Shown: positions 45,151 to 51,207 of the stretch, piece after piece
How positions within the stretch are numbered: the first letter of the stretch is position 1
Layout: the number at the start of each line of letters is the position of its first letter
Source: a virus
DNA length: 51,207 nt
IMG/VR virus record: IMGVR_UViG_3300020407_000005
Coordinates: 1 to 51,207 of that record
Reading direction: 5' to 3' (one strand)
Position numbers and translations under genes: made by a program
Notes under the pieces: model-generated
Told to the model about the DNA's origin: nothing
Seen by the model: the letters and a program-made list of their open reading frames with translations, nothing else
Databases searched by the model: none

Positions 45151-47337
45151 ATGGCGGTCGGATCGGGCACCCCGTACAACATTCACATCGGCAACGGCGT
45201 CACCAGGACGTTCGGCTACGGCTTCACGCTGCTGGATGCCGACGACCTGGTGGTCACCATCGACGGTGTGGCCACCAGCGCCTACACCATCACGGGCCTG
45301 GGCGTGGCTGCCGGCGGCACGGTGGTGTTCAGCACGGCACCGGCCAGCGGCGCCAAGATCATCCTGCAGCGCGTCATCCAGCTGGTGCGCGCCACCGACT
45401 ACCAGGACGACGGCGACCTGCTGGCCGACACGCTGAACGACGACTTCAACCGCCTGTGGATGGCGGTGCAGGGGGTCAGCGCAGGAGACGCCCGCTCGAT
45501 TCGAGCGCCGTTCCCCGAGGTGCTCAACGACCTGCCCGCGGCGGTGGATCGGGCCGACAAGATCCTGACGTTCAACTCCGCCGGGCAGCCCATCTTGACG
45601 GCACCAGTGGCTGGGACCGCGGGCGCATTGGCCACCGACTTGGCCAGCACCGCCAGCGCCACCAAGGGCGCCGGCATGGTGTACCTCAACGTTGCGCTGT
45701 CGTACCCCGCCGGCTCTCTGGGCGCGCACGCCTGGAACAAGGTGTATGTCAGCAGTTTCCCGTTCTTGGCGACTGGTGATGGAACCACTGACGACTCGGC
45801 CGCTTTTGCATCCGCTGTAGCTTTTGTCGCAGCCAACGGCGGGGATCTCCATCTGGACCGTGGCAAGAACTACAAGATCACGACTGGCAACATCGAAGGC
45901 AGCCATGTTGCGCGCCTGATTGGCGACGAATCTCGCTCGTCGCGCATCACCTTCACCGGTTCAGGAACGCTGTTTCATAACCTAGGCGGCGCTTACGGAT
46001 TCAGCATCTACGGCAACAACAAAGCTGGCGCGCAAATCGGCATCAAAAACGAAGACTGGTATCGCGAGCGAATCAGCAACTGTGAATTTCACCTGCTTGG
46101 CAAGGGCATCCAGATTTCAGGCTCCGGCCAAACAGTAGAAGATAACTACTTCAGTTATTGCGGCATCGGTCTGCATGTGTATCGGCAGACAAGCCTGGCG
46201 GCTGCGACCACCACGTTCACGTCACGGAAGAACTGGTTTGAAGGGAACAACAAGGGCTTGTGGTTCGACTCTGCCGGCTTGGCTGACGGGGTGCTCGCAT
46301 GCCAATCCGTTGACGACATCTTCCAGCTCAATACCGGCTATGGCTTGCTGATCGACAAGGCGAACTTCCCCTTCATCCTCATCAACCCATACACGGAGCA
46401 GAACTGCACAACGCCGGGCTGGTACGCCATCGCCTGCACGGATGCAAGTTACATCATCTGGGACGGCGGCTACCAGATGGCCGGCGATGTGAACAGCTTT
46501 GGAACGACCTCGGTCGTCATTCGCCGCACGATCGACGGCATTTCAGCCAAGGGTCGCTATCGCATCACCAACGCGGACGGAACAAAGGTTTTCGTGGATG
46601 TGCAGCCCGATGTGAATCTCACGACGCTGCTGGCCAAGACTGGTACTCAGCGGATGCTGTTCTCCGGCGGCGCATACTCCGAGACGGGGACCGGCCGCGT
46701 GGAGATCCAGGGCGGCATCGGTGACGTTGGTTTCCGATACGGCAACTATTGGCAAAGCGCACGCACCAGCACGACCAGCGACGGCTGTGTGATGTCGCTA
46801 GGTGTCATCACGCGCGGCTCTGTCACCGACAGCTACACCGACCTGCTTGCCATTGATGACGCAGGCCCGGTGTACCCCGGATTCGACAACTCGCAGACCC
46901 TGGGCAAGTCCGGCAAACGCTGGTCTCAGCTTTACGCCGGCACGGCCACGATCAACACGTCGGACGAACGCGAGAAGCAGGACATCGGTGCCATTCCCGA
47001 CGCGTGGCTTGATGCGTGGGCTGATGTGCAGTGGGTCCGGTTCAAGTTCAAAGACGCGGCAGTCAGCAAGGGTGCTGATGGTGCGCGCTGGCACATCGGC
47101 ATGGTGGCCCAGCGGGTTCGAGATGCGTTTGCTGCCCGCGGGATCGATGCACTTGCCATCGGCCTACTGTGCTACGACGAGTGGCCGGGCTCACCTGAGG
47201 TGCTGGACGACGAGGGCACCGTCACCATGCCCGCCGCGCCTGCCGGCAACCGCTGGGGCATCCGCTACGAAGAAGCGCTGGCGATGGAAGCCGCGTTGAT
47301 GCGCCGCGAACTGAATCGGCTGAAGGCTCAACACTGA
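45151..47337 (+). CDS. Tail fibre/spike with gp17-like N-terminus and S74 chaperone domain
   Basis: A 728-residue receptor-binding protein. The N-terminal 130 residues match the T7 gp17-like attachment domain (VGSGTPYNIHIGNGVTRTFG, GYGFTLLDADDLVVTIDG, and GDLLADTLNDDFNRLWMAVQ). A beta-helix-like central part runs from about 200 to 500 (TTDDSAAFASAVAFVAANGG; SNCEFHLLGKGIQISGSGQT). From about 604 lies the intramolecular chaperone Peptidase_S74 domain: SDEREKQDIGAIPDAWLDAW, then WHIGMVAQRVRDAFAARGID and RYEEALAMEAALMRRELNRL. That domain helps trimerisation and is cut off in many fibres. The middle part probably determines host range. Confidence 0.92.
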   Translation: MAVGSGTPYNIHIGNGVTRTFGYGFTLLDADDLVVTIDGVATSAYTITGLGVAAGGTVVFSTAPASGAKIILQRVIQLVRATDYQDDGDLLADTLNDDFNRLWMAVQGVSAGDARSIRAPFPEVLNDLPAAVDRADKILTFNSAGQPILTAPVAGTAGALATDLASTASATKGAGMVYLNVALSYPAGSLGAHAWNKVYVSSFPFLATGDGTTDDSAAFASAVAFVAANGGDLHLDRGKNYKITTGNIEGSHVARLIGDESRSSRITFTGSGTLFHNLGGAYGFSIYGNNKAGAQIGIKNEDWYRERISNCEFHLLGKGIQISGSGQTVEDNYFSYCGIGLHVYRQTSLAAATTTFTSRKNWFEGNNKGLWFDSAGLADGVLACQSVDDIFQLNTGYGLLIDKANFPFILINPYTEQNCTTPGWYAIACTDASYIIWDGGYQMAGDVNSFGTTSVVIRRTIDGISAKGRYRITNADGTKVFVDVQPDVNLTTLLAKTGTQRMLFSGGAYSETGTGRVEIQGGIGDVGFRYGNYWQSARTSTTSDGCVMSLGVITRGSVTDSYTDLLAIDDAGPVYPGFDNSQTLGKSGKRWSQLYAGTATINTSDEREKQDIGAIPDAWLDAWADVQWVRFKFKDAAVSKGADGARWHIGMVAQRVRDAFAARGIDALAIGLLCYDEWPGSPEVLDDEGTVTMPAAPAGNRWGIRYEEALAMEAALMRRELNRLKAQH

Positions 47338-47346
47338 GAGGCAAGC

Positions 47347-47496
47347 ATGCTCACCTACATCCTGATCGCATCCGCATCCGCCCTAGTCGGCGGTGGCATC
47401 GTGGCCTGGCGCCTGCGCGGTGACCGCTCCCTGATGGAAACCGGCAAGGCCGTGATCCTCGGCGGCGGTGGCCCTGGCCCGAGGCAGCCGAAGTGA
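47347..47496 (+). CDS. Small membrane protein at the start of the lysis block
   Basis: A 49-residue protein with one N-terminal transmembrane helix (MLTYILIASASALVGGGIVA) and a Gly/Pro-rich tail. Its stop overlaps the GTG of the next gene. It could be a holin-related peptide; no motif proves it. Confidence 0.6.
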   Translation: MLTYILIASASALVGGGIVAWRLRGDRSLMETGKAVILGGGGPGPRQPK

Positions 47497-47864
47497 GCGC
47501 GCTGCTGCTGCTGGTCGGCGTGTGGTGGGCGCATTACGCCTACTACCGCTGGCCCAGCTCTGGCGATCAGCAGTGGGCGCACTACATCGGCTCGCATGCG
47601 CTGCTGGTGCTTGCCCTGGTGCTGCTGGTGCCGCAGGCGGCCCGGTCACGCTGGGCGGTAGCCGCGGTGATCGGTCCCATCGCCTGCTGGTGGGGCGCCA
47701 TCGAGTCCGCGCAGGCCGCTGTGTGCGGCTACATGCAGTGGGGCACGCTGCCCGCCGCTGACCTGTGCGTGTCAGCGCTGGGCGTGTGGCCCTATGCCCT
47801 GGCCGCGGCCCTGTCCATCGCCACCCTGGTGGTGGCCCATGTCTGGAGGCGCCGTCATGGCTGA
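47493..47864 (+). CDS. Multi-pass membrane protein in the lysis block
   Basis: A 123-residue protein with about four hydrophobic helices (near residues 1-15, 34-50, 55-74, 92-115). It starts with GTG overlapping the previous stop. Its end overlaps the next gene. Phages of this kind carry a set of small membrane proteins here, some acting as holin or antiholin; which one does so cannot be told. Confidence 0.65.
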   Translation: MSALLLLVGVWWAHYAYYRWPSSGDQQWAHYIGSHALLVLALVLLVPQAARSRWAVAAVIGPIACWWGAIESAQAAVCGYMQWGTLPAADLCVSALGVWPYALAAALSIATLVVAHVWRRRHG

Positions 47865-48204
47865 GCCACACGCAACCGGCGGCGCGGCGCTGCTCGTCGT
47901 CGCCACCGCGGCCCTCGGCCCCATCGCGGGCGAGTGGACGCTGATCCTGGTGGGCGGCTTCCTCGGCGGCTGCCTCGCGGCCACGTCGGCAGAGACGGCC
48001 GGCCTGCGCGCCGCGGTGACCGTCCTGGCGCGCGGCATGGTCGCTGCCACGCTCTTCACCAGCATCGCGGCTGTTGTAGCCGCATCGCTGACAAGCATTT
48101 CGGTGGACGCACTGCTGCTGCCTGTCTCCGGCGCCATGGCCTGGCAGTTCGACCGGCTCAAGGATCTGGCGCTGGGCTTTCTCGGCCGCCGCGGAGGTGC
48201 CTGA
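47857..48204 (+). CDS. Putative holin
   Basis: A 115-residue protein with three likely transmembrane helices: about 10-24, 28-43 (WTLILVGGFLGGCLAATSAE), and 60-85 (GMVAATLFTSIAAVVAASLT), and a short charged C-terminus with RLKDLALGFLGRR. This size and layout fit small phage holins, which open the cytoplasmic membrane so that endolysin can reach the wall. The identification rests on topology and position. Start and stop overlap both neighbours. Confidence 0.65.
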   Translation: MAEPHATGGAALLVVATAALGPIAGEWTLILVGGFLGGCLAATSAETAGLRAAVTVLARGMVAATLFTSIAAVVAASLTSISVDALLLPVSGAMAWQFDRLKDLALGFLGRRGGA

Positions 48205-48533
48205 TGGACTGGATCAACATCATGTTAGGCGCCGGGATCATCTGGACCTGCCTCTGCCGGATCAAGCGCATGAGCGCCGCAAGCACGCTGGCCACCGTGC
48301 GCTACAGCGTGTCGCTGCTGGCTGCGGCCGGCCTGGTGCTAATCCTGGCCGCCACGGTGCGCCCGCACTGGCACGACACGGCGCTGACGTTCTTGGCGCT
48401 GGCGATGCTCTGCGTACAGGCCAGCACATCGCGCCTGTGGCGCCATCGAGTGCCCGAGCCATTCAGCCGGCCCGGCGGCCTGGACGAGATCGATTCGGAC
48501 TGGCTGCCCAGCATCACCGGAGGCAAGAAGTGA
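48204..48533 (+). CDS. Membrane protein, possible holin partner
   Basis: A 109-residue protein with hydrophobic helices at about 5-17, 37-52 and 60-74 (VSLLAAAGLVLILAATVRPH) and a polar C-terminal part (HRVPEPFSRPGGLDEIDSDW). Its ATG shares a base with the upstream stop, and its stop overlaps the endolysin start. Three-helix proteins beside a holin may act as an antiholin or second holin; not shown. Confidence 0.65.
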   Translation: MDWINIMLGAGIIWTCLCRIKRMSAASTLATVRYSVSLLAAAGLVLILAATVRPHWHDTALTFLALAMLCVQASTSRLWRHRVPEPFSRPGGLDEIDSDWLPSITGGKK

Positions 48534-48892
48534 AGCTCAACGACCGAAGTGAAGACCGCCTGAAAGGCGTCAACGACGACTTGGTGCGCGTGGTGCGTCG
48601 GGCCGCCGAAATCACCGACGTGGATTTCGTGGTCACCGAAGGCCTGCGCACGAAGGAGCGGCAGGCGCAACTGGTGGCCAAGGGTGCCAGCCGCACCATG
48701 AACAGCAAACACATCGTCGGCCGGGCCGTTGACTTGGCCGCCGTGGTGGACGGCGAAGTGCGCTGGGACTGGCCGCTGTACCACAAGCTGGCCGACATCA
48801 TGAAGCGCGCGGCGGCTGAACTGAGCGTGCACATCGCCTGGGGCGGTGACTGGGTGACGTTCAAGGACGGCCCGCACTTCGAGCTGCCATGA
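48530..48892 (+). CDS. Endolysin, M15-type (VanY/D-Ala-D-Ala) peptidase
   Basis: A 120-residue zinc peptidase that should cut peptide bridges in the cell wall. Zinc ligands are visible in the order H-x6-D ... H: His61 and Asp68 in SKHIVGRAVDLAA and His116 in DGPHFELP. The N-terminal segment VTEGLRTKERQAQLVAKGAS is typical of L-alanyl-D-glutamate endopeptidases of phage T5 type. It starts with GTG overlapping the previous stop (GTGA). No signal peptide is present, so release would depend on a holin. Confidence 0.92.
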   Translation: MKLNDRSEDRLKGVNDDLVRVVRRAAEITDVDFVVTEGLRTKERQAQLVAKGASRTMNSKHIVGRAVDLAAVVDGEVRWDWPLYHKLADIMKRAAAELSVHIAWGGDWVTFKDGPHFELP

Positions 48893-49392
48893 CCCCGCTG
48901 CGCTACGCCGCCGCCGGCCTGCTGGTGCTGCTGCTGGGCCTGCTGGCCGTGCAGACCGGCCGCCTGCAGCGCGCCGAGACCGCGATCCAGACCGAGCGCG
49001 CCGGCCGCGCGCAGGACAAGGCCGCCGCTGCCATGGCCGCCGCGAGTGCCGTGATGGCCGCCCGGGCCGAGGAACAGCGGCGCACCGCCGCGCAACAGGA
49101 GGCCGCCCATGCTGCCCAGACCGATGCCGCGCGTGCGCGCGCTGATGCCGTTGCTGCTGCTGGCAGCGCTGACCGGCTGCGCCAGCACGTCGCCGCCCTT
49201 GCCGCCAGTTGTGGTGACGCCGCCAGCGATTCCGCCGCTGCCGCGGGAAGCGCGCCAGCCGCCGGTGCCGGCCTGGTGCTCGCCGACCTGTTCCGCAGGG
49301 CTGACGAGCGCTCGGGACAGCTGGCTGAGTACGCCGATCAAGCTCGGATCGCCGGCCAGGCCTGCGAGCGGGCCTATGACGCCCTGAGGTAG
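48889..49392 (+). CDS. Inner-membrane spanin (Rz-like)
   Basis: A 167-residue protein with one N-terminal transmembrane anchor (AAAGLLVLLLGLLAVQTGRL) and a periplasmic Ala-rich coiled coil (ERAGRAQDKAAAAMAAASAV and so on), the build of an i-spanin (DUF2514-like). It should bridge to the outer-membrane lipoprotein encoded within it in another frame, and fuse the membranes at lysis. It starts in an ATGA overlap with the endolysin. Confidence 0.85.
   Translation: MTPLRYAAAGLLVLLLGLLAVQTGRLQRAETAIQTERAGRAQDKAAAAMAAASAVMAARAEEQRRTAAQQEAAHAAQTDAARARADAVAAAGSADRLRQHVAALAASCGDAASDSAAAAGSAPAAGAGLVLADLFRRADERSGQLAEYADQARIAGQACERAYDALR
49109..49387 (+). CDS. Outer-membrane lipoprotein spanin (Rz1-like), nested in Rz
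   Basis: A 92-residue protein fully inside the Rz-like gene in another frame, the classical Rz/Rz1 layout. The signal sequence RALMPLLLLAALTGC ends in a lipobox LTGC (Cys about 24), followed by the Pro-rich SPPLPPVVVTPPAIPPLPRE of Rz1-type proteins. The exact start may be this ATG or one a few codons later. It should be lipidated and sorted to the outer membrane. Confidence 0.85.
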   Translation: MLPRPMPRVRALMPLLLLAALTGCASTSPPLPPVVVTPPAIPPLPREARQPPVPAWCSPTCSAGLTSARDSWLSTPIKLGSPARPASGPMTP

Positions 49393-49394
49393 CC

Positions 49395-49559
49395 ATGCCC
49401 TGCGCGCTCTGCGGTTCCTGGGAGCAGAACCGGTCGTCGTGCCCACTGGAGTGCGGCCTGCCGCGCGCAGACGACTTGCTGGACCTGATCGAACTGGGCG
49501 AGGTACTCGACGCCCCGCCGGCCCCGCCGCCAGACCGTCAGGAGAAACCATGCCGATGA
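49395..49559 (+). CDS. Small zinc-ribbon-like protein
   Basis: A 54-residue protein with four cysteines in MPCALCGSWEQNRSSCPLEC (residues 3, 6, 16, 20), the spacing of a small metal-binding knuckle, followed by an acidic helix (ADDLLDLIELGEVLDA). The end overlaps the next gene by ten bases. Function is unknown. Confidence 0.6.
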   Translation: MPCALCGSWEQNRSSCPLECGLPRADDLLDLIELGEVLDAPPAPPPDRQEKPCR

Positions 49560-49894
49560 TCCGGCACGAGGTGACCACCTCCATCCTGCGGTTCTACGAA
49601 CGGGAGAGCAGCGCCAGCACGCCGCCGTTCGACGCCACGTGCGTGGTGCAGTGGGAGACGCCCCGCATCGTGTGGCTGAAAGCGTTCCACGGCCGGCTGA
49701 CGCGCTCGCTGCTGCGCTGCCTGCTGGAGTGGCTTGCCGAGAACGGCATCCACACCGTGAAGGCGTACCGCGATGCGGCCCACCACCTGCCCTTTGGGCG
49801 GCTGCAAGACGATGGGTCTACGGTAATCGACGTGGCCGACCTCGTGGACCGCTTCACGCGGCGCACGGCCAGCACCTGGGGCGACCTGACGTGA
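49550..49894 (+). CDS. Unknown late phage protein, possible acetyltransferase-like accessory
   Basis: A 114-residue protein, mixed alpha/beta (RFYERESSASTPPFDATCVV, then WETPRIVWLKAFHGRLTRSL and TVKAYRDAAHHLPFGRLQDD). The beta-alpha-beta flavour recalls phage proteins of unknown role encoded after spanins. The ATG is preceded by AGGAGAAACC, a good ribosome-binding site, and was chosen over an upstream ATG in frame. Confidence in function is low. Confidence 0.6.
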   Translation: MPMIRHEVTTSILRFYERESSASTPPFDATCVVQWETPRIVWLKAFHGRLTRSLLRCLLEWLAENGIHTVKAYRDAAHHLPFGRLQDDGSTVIDVADLVDRFTRRTASTWGDLT

Positions 49895-50025
49895 TGCCTG
49901 ACCGGGATGCGGTGCGCCAGGCCACCGAAGCCGCGGCGCGCGAGGGCCGTCCGTACTGCCCGCACGATGCCTGGGCTGTGAGCCGGGCGGCGCTGCTGGC
50001 TGAGATGTGGGCGGCGCGGCGGTGA
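49894..50025 (+). CDS. Last prophage gene, 43-residue protein
   Basis: A short helical protein (MPDRDAVRQATEAAAREGRP, then DAWAVSRAALLAEMWAARR). Its ATG shares a base with the upstream stop (TGATG). Function is unknown. About 110 bases without a gene separate it from attR. Confidence 0.5.
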   Translation: MPDRDAVRQATEAAAREGRPYCPHDAWAVSRAALLAEMWAARR

Positions 50026-50110
50026 TTTCACCGGGAAAGCCACCTCGCGAGGCCGCATGAATGCTCGGCCCCATCGCGCGTCTGTATTCCCACGGACAGC
50101 CCGCAAACCC

Positions 50111-50131
50111 GCATGGATGCTCGATCCATGC
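50111..50131. repeat. Perfect hairpin beside attR
   Basis: GCATGGA and TCCATGC form a seven-pair stem around TGCTCGA, four bases before the attR core. A related sequence GCATGAATGCTCG occurs about 55 bases upstream. The pair may be arm-type integrase sites of attP, or a transcription terminator without T tract. Confidence 0.45.
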
Positions 50132-50135
50132 CTTT

Positions 50136-50182
50136 GATTGTGATTCTGGTCGTCGTGGGTTCGAGTCCCATCAGCCACCCCA
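50136..50182 (+). other. attR core, partial copy of tRNA-His
   Basis: The 47 bases equal to 31-77 of the complete tRNA gene. Only the 3' part is present, so no functional tRNA is encoded here. It marks the right end of the prophage and probably also the left attachment site of the element carrying the integrase gene at 50355. Confidence 0.95.
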
Positions 50183-50294
50183 TCCCAGCGTTTCATCAGG
50201 TCCCATGCCGGACCGAACTTCCCGCTAAATCAACGACTTAGACAGTCGCTTGAGTCAGGAAGGCTCCTGCCGTCCCACGGCAGCGCAGCGAAGT

Positions 50295-50354
50295 TGGGGG
50301 AACATCTGGGGGAACAAATGGCGTGTTCGCAGCCATTTGATGTTTTGTTCCCCC
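50295..50354. promoter_or_regulatory. Repeats upstream of second integrase gene
   Basis: TGGGGGAACA occurs twice directly (50295-50304 and 50307-50316) and once inverted at the start codon (50346-50355). Between them CAAATGGC (50315-50322) and GCCATTTG (50332-50339) form a perfect inverted repeat. Such sites directly before an integrase gene may be arm-binding or autoregulatory sites of the second element. Confidence 0.55.
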
Positions 50355-51207
50355 ATGCTCACCGACAAGCAGTGCAAGAACGCGAGTTGCGACGCGGGTA
50401 GGCCCCGCGTGCGCCTGGCCGATTCCGGCGGTCTGTACCTGGAGGTCTCGCCCTCTGGGTCCAAGCGCTGGTTCTGGAAGTACCGCTTCGACGGGAAGGA
50501 GAAGCGCCTTGCCCTCGGGGGCTATCCAGATCTGGGTCTGAAGGAGGCCAGAGTCGCACGTGATGATGCGCGCAAGCAACATCAGTCGGGCGCAGATCCG
50601 GTGCTCTCGCGGCAGGTGGAGCGCCTCAGTTCCCGGTTCGACGCCAACGCCAGCTTCGAGGTGACCGCGCGCGAGTTCCACGCGACAAAGAAGGTCGGCT
50701 GGAGCGATCACTACGCCAAGCGCTGGATGGAGCGCCTCGAGAAGGACATCTTCCCCTGGCTGGGCAAGCTTCCGCTCTCCCAGATCGGCGCACCGATGCT
50801 GCTGCAGACGCTGCGGCGCGTCGAGGCACGTGGCACGCGCGAACTGCCTCACTCTCTGCTGGAAGCCTGCGGGCAAGTGTTTCGATACGGCGTTGCGACC
50901 GGGCGTTGTGAGCGCAGCCCCGCTTCGGATCTGCGCGGCGCACTGAAGCCGGTGCTGACGAGGCACGTCTCGGCGATCGTCGAACCGGATCAGGTCGGCG
51001 ACTTGATGCGCGCGATCGACGGCTACCACGGTCACCCCGTCACCCGGGCGGCACTGCTTCTGTCGGCGCTGCTCTTCCAGCGGCCAGGGAACATCCGGCA
51101 GATGGAGTGGGCCGAGCTGGATCTCGAGGCAAGGATGTGGGCGATACCCTCCGCCAAGATGAAGCGGACAAAGCGGGAGAAGATCAACGGAAGGCCGCAT
51201 CTGGTTC
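50355..51207 (+). CDS. Second tyrosine integrase, P4-type, cut by window end
   Basis: The first 284 residues of an integrase with the DUF4102 arm-binding domain at the N-terminus: LTDKQCKNASCDAGRPRVRL, then DSGGLYLEVSPSGSKRWFWK and KRLALGGYPDLGLKEARVAR. The core-binding domain follows (about 100-195), then the start of the catalytic domain with Arg in LLFQRPGNIRQMEW. The remaining catalytic residues lie outside the window. It is unlike the prophage integrase at 481-1512 and belongs to a different element (genomic island or P4-like) next to attR. There is no stop codon before the end of the window. Confidence 0.93.
   Translation, partial: MLTDKQCKNASCDAGRPRVRLADSGGLYLEVSPSGSKRWFWKYRFDGKEKRLALGGYPDLGLKEARVARDDARKQHQSGADPVLSRQVERLSSRFDANASFEVTAREFHATKKVGWSDHYAKRWMERLEKDIFPWLGKLPLSQIGAPMLLQTLRRVEARGTRELPHSLLEACGQVFRYGVATGRCERSPASDLRGALKPVLTRHVSAIVEPDQVGDLMRAIDGYHGHPVTRAALLLSALLFQRPGNIRQMEWAELDLEARMWAIPSAKMKRTKREKINGRPHLV

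Noticed and set aside
43066-45906. 946-residue minus-strand frame opposite terminase and fibre
   Set aside because: Runs antisense across two clear virion genes with His/Val/Arg-rich, domain-free sequence; a GC-rich shadow.
1-51207. CRISPR arrays, insertion sequences and transposases
   Set aside because: No regularly spaced repeats and no transposase-like proteins were seen on either strand.

Overview
The window is one complete prophage of about 50 kb in a GC-rich bacterial chromosome, followed by the first gene of a second integrated element. GC content, codon use and the phage families point to a betaproteobacterium, probably Burkholderiales; this is inference, because only a tRNA gene is clearly host DNA. 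The prophage lies between a complete tRNA-His gene (1-77) and a second copy of that gene's last 47 bases (50136-50182), which are the attL and attR cores. A second tyrosine integrase gene (from 50355) reads away from attR and off the window, so two elements appear to be integrated in tandem at tRNA-His.

Left arm (164-12605, minus strand): one long, almost fully overlapping early operon. From its promoter end it carries small unknown and membrane proteins, a coiled-coil protein, a RecT-type annealing protein, a YqaJ-type exonuclease, a NUMOD4/HNH endonuclease, a J-domain protein, a three-part protein ending in a NADAR domain, more accessory proteins, a DUF4224 protein, the integrase and a small Cys-rich protein. 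The control region (12606-13757) holds a leftward promoter, a CI-like repressor without a peptidase domain, a membrane protein, and a rightward promoter in front of a YdaS/Cro-like gene. A 13-bp operator (AAGCG-N3-CGCTT) sits in pairs, 22 bp apart, at both promoters.

Right early region (13758-23063, plus strand): YdaS/Cro, small proteins, a structured gene-free stretch, a regulator, a chimeric methyltransferase/DUF4406 gene, a replication protein whose gene carries a candidate iteron origin, a DnaB-like ATPase, a RuvC-like resolvase and accessory genes. Late region (23202-50025): a short-tailed virion set resembling Bordetella phage BPP-1 and T7 (portal, scaffold, capsid, tail tube and nozzle, internal virion proteins, terminase) with two receptor-binding proteins, then lysis genes (membrane proteins/holin, M15 endolysin, nested spanins). 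Two genes on the minus strand interrupt it: a small membrane protein (38138-38335) and an Arc-like repressor (40878-41435). The latter faces a second Arc-like gene and a KilA-N antirepressor, an arrangement like immI of phage P22.

How it may work together (inference): the main repressor has no self-cleavage domain, so induction may depend on the KilA-N antirepressor, itself held off by the Arc-like proteins. A 19-bp sequence found three times on the plus strand, each time upstream of virion genes, is a candidate late control element. The most unusual single items are the NADAR fusion, the methyltransferase/DUF4406 chimera, the paired hairpins inside the antirepressor gene, and the iteron-like repeats in the replication gene.
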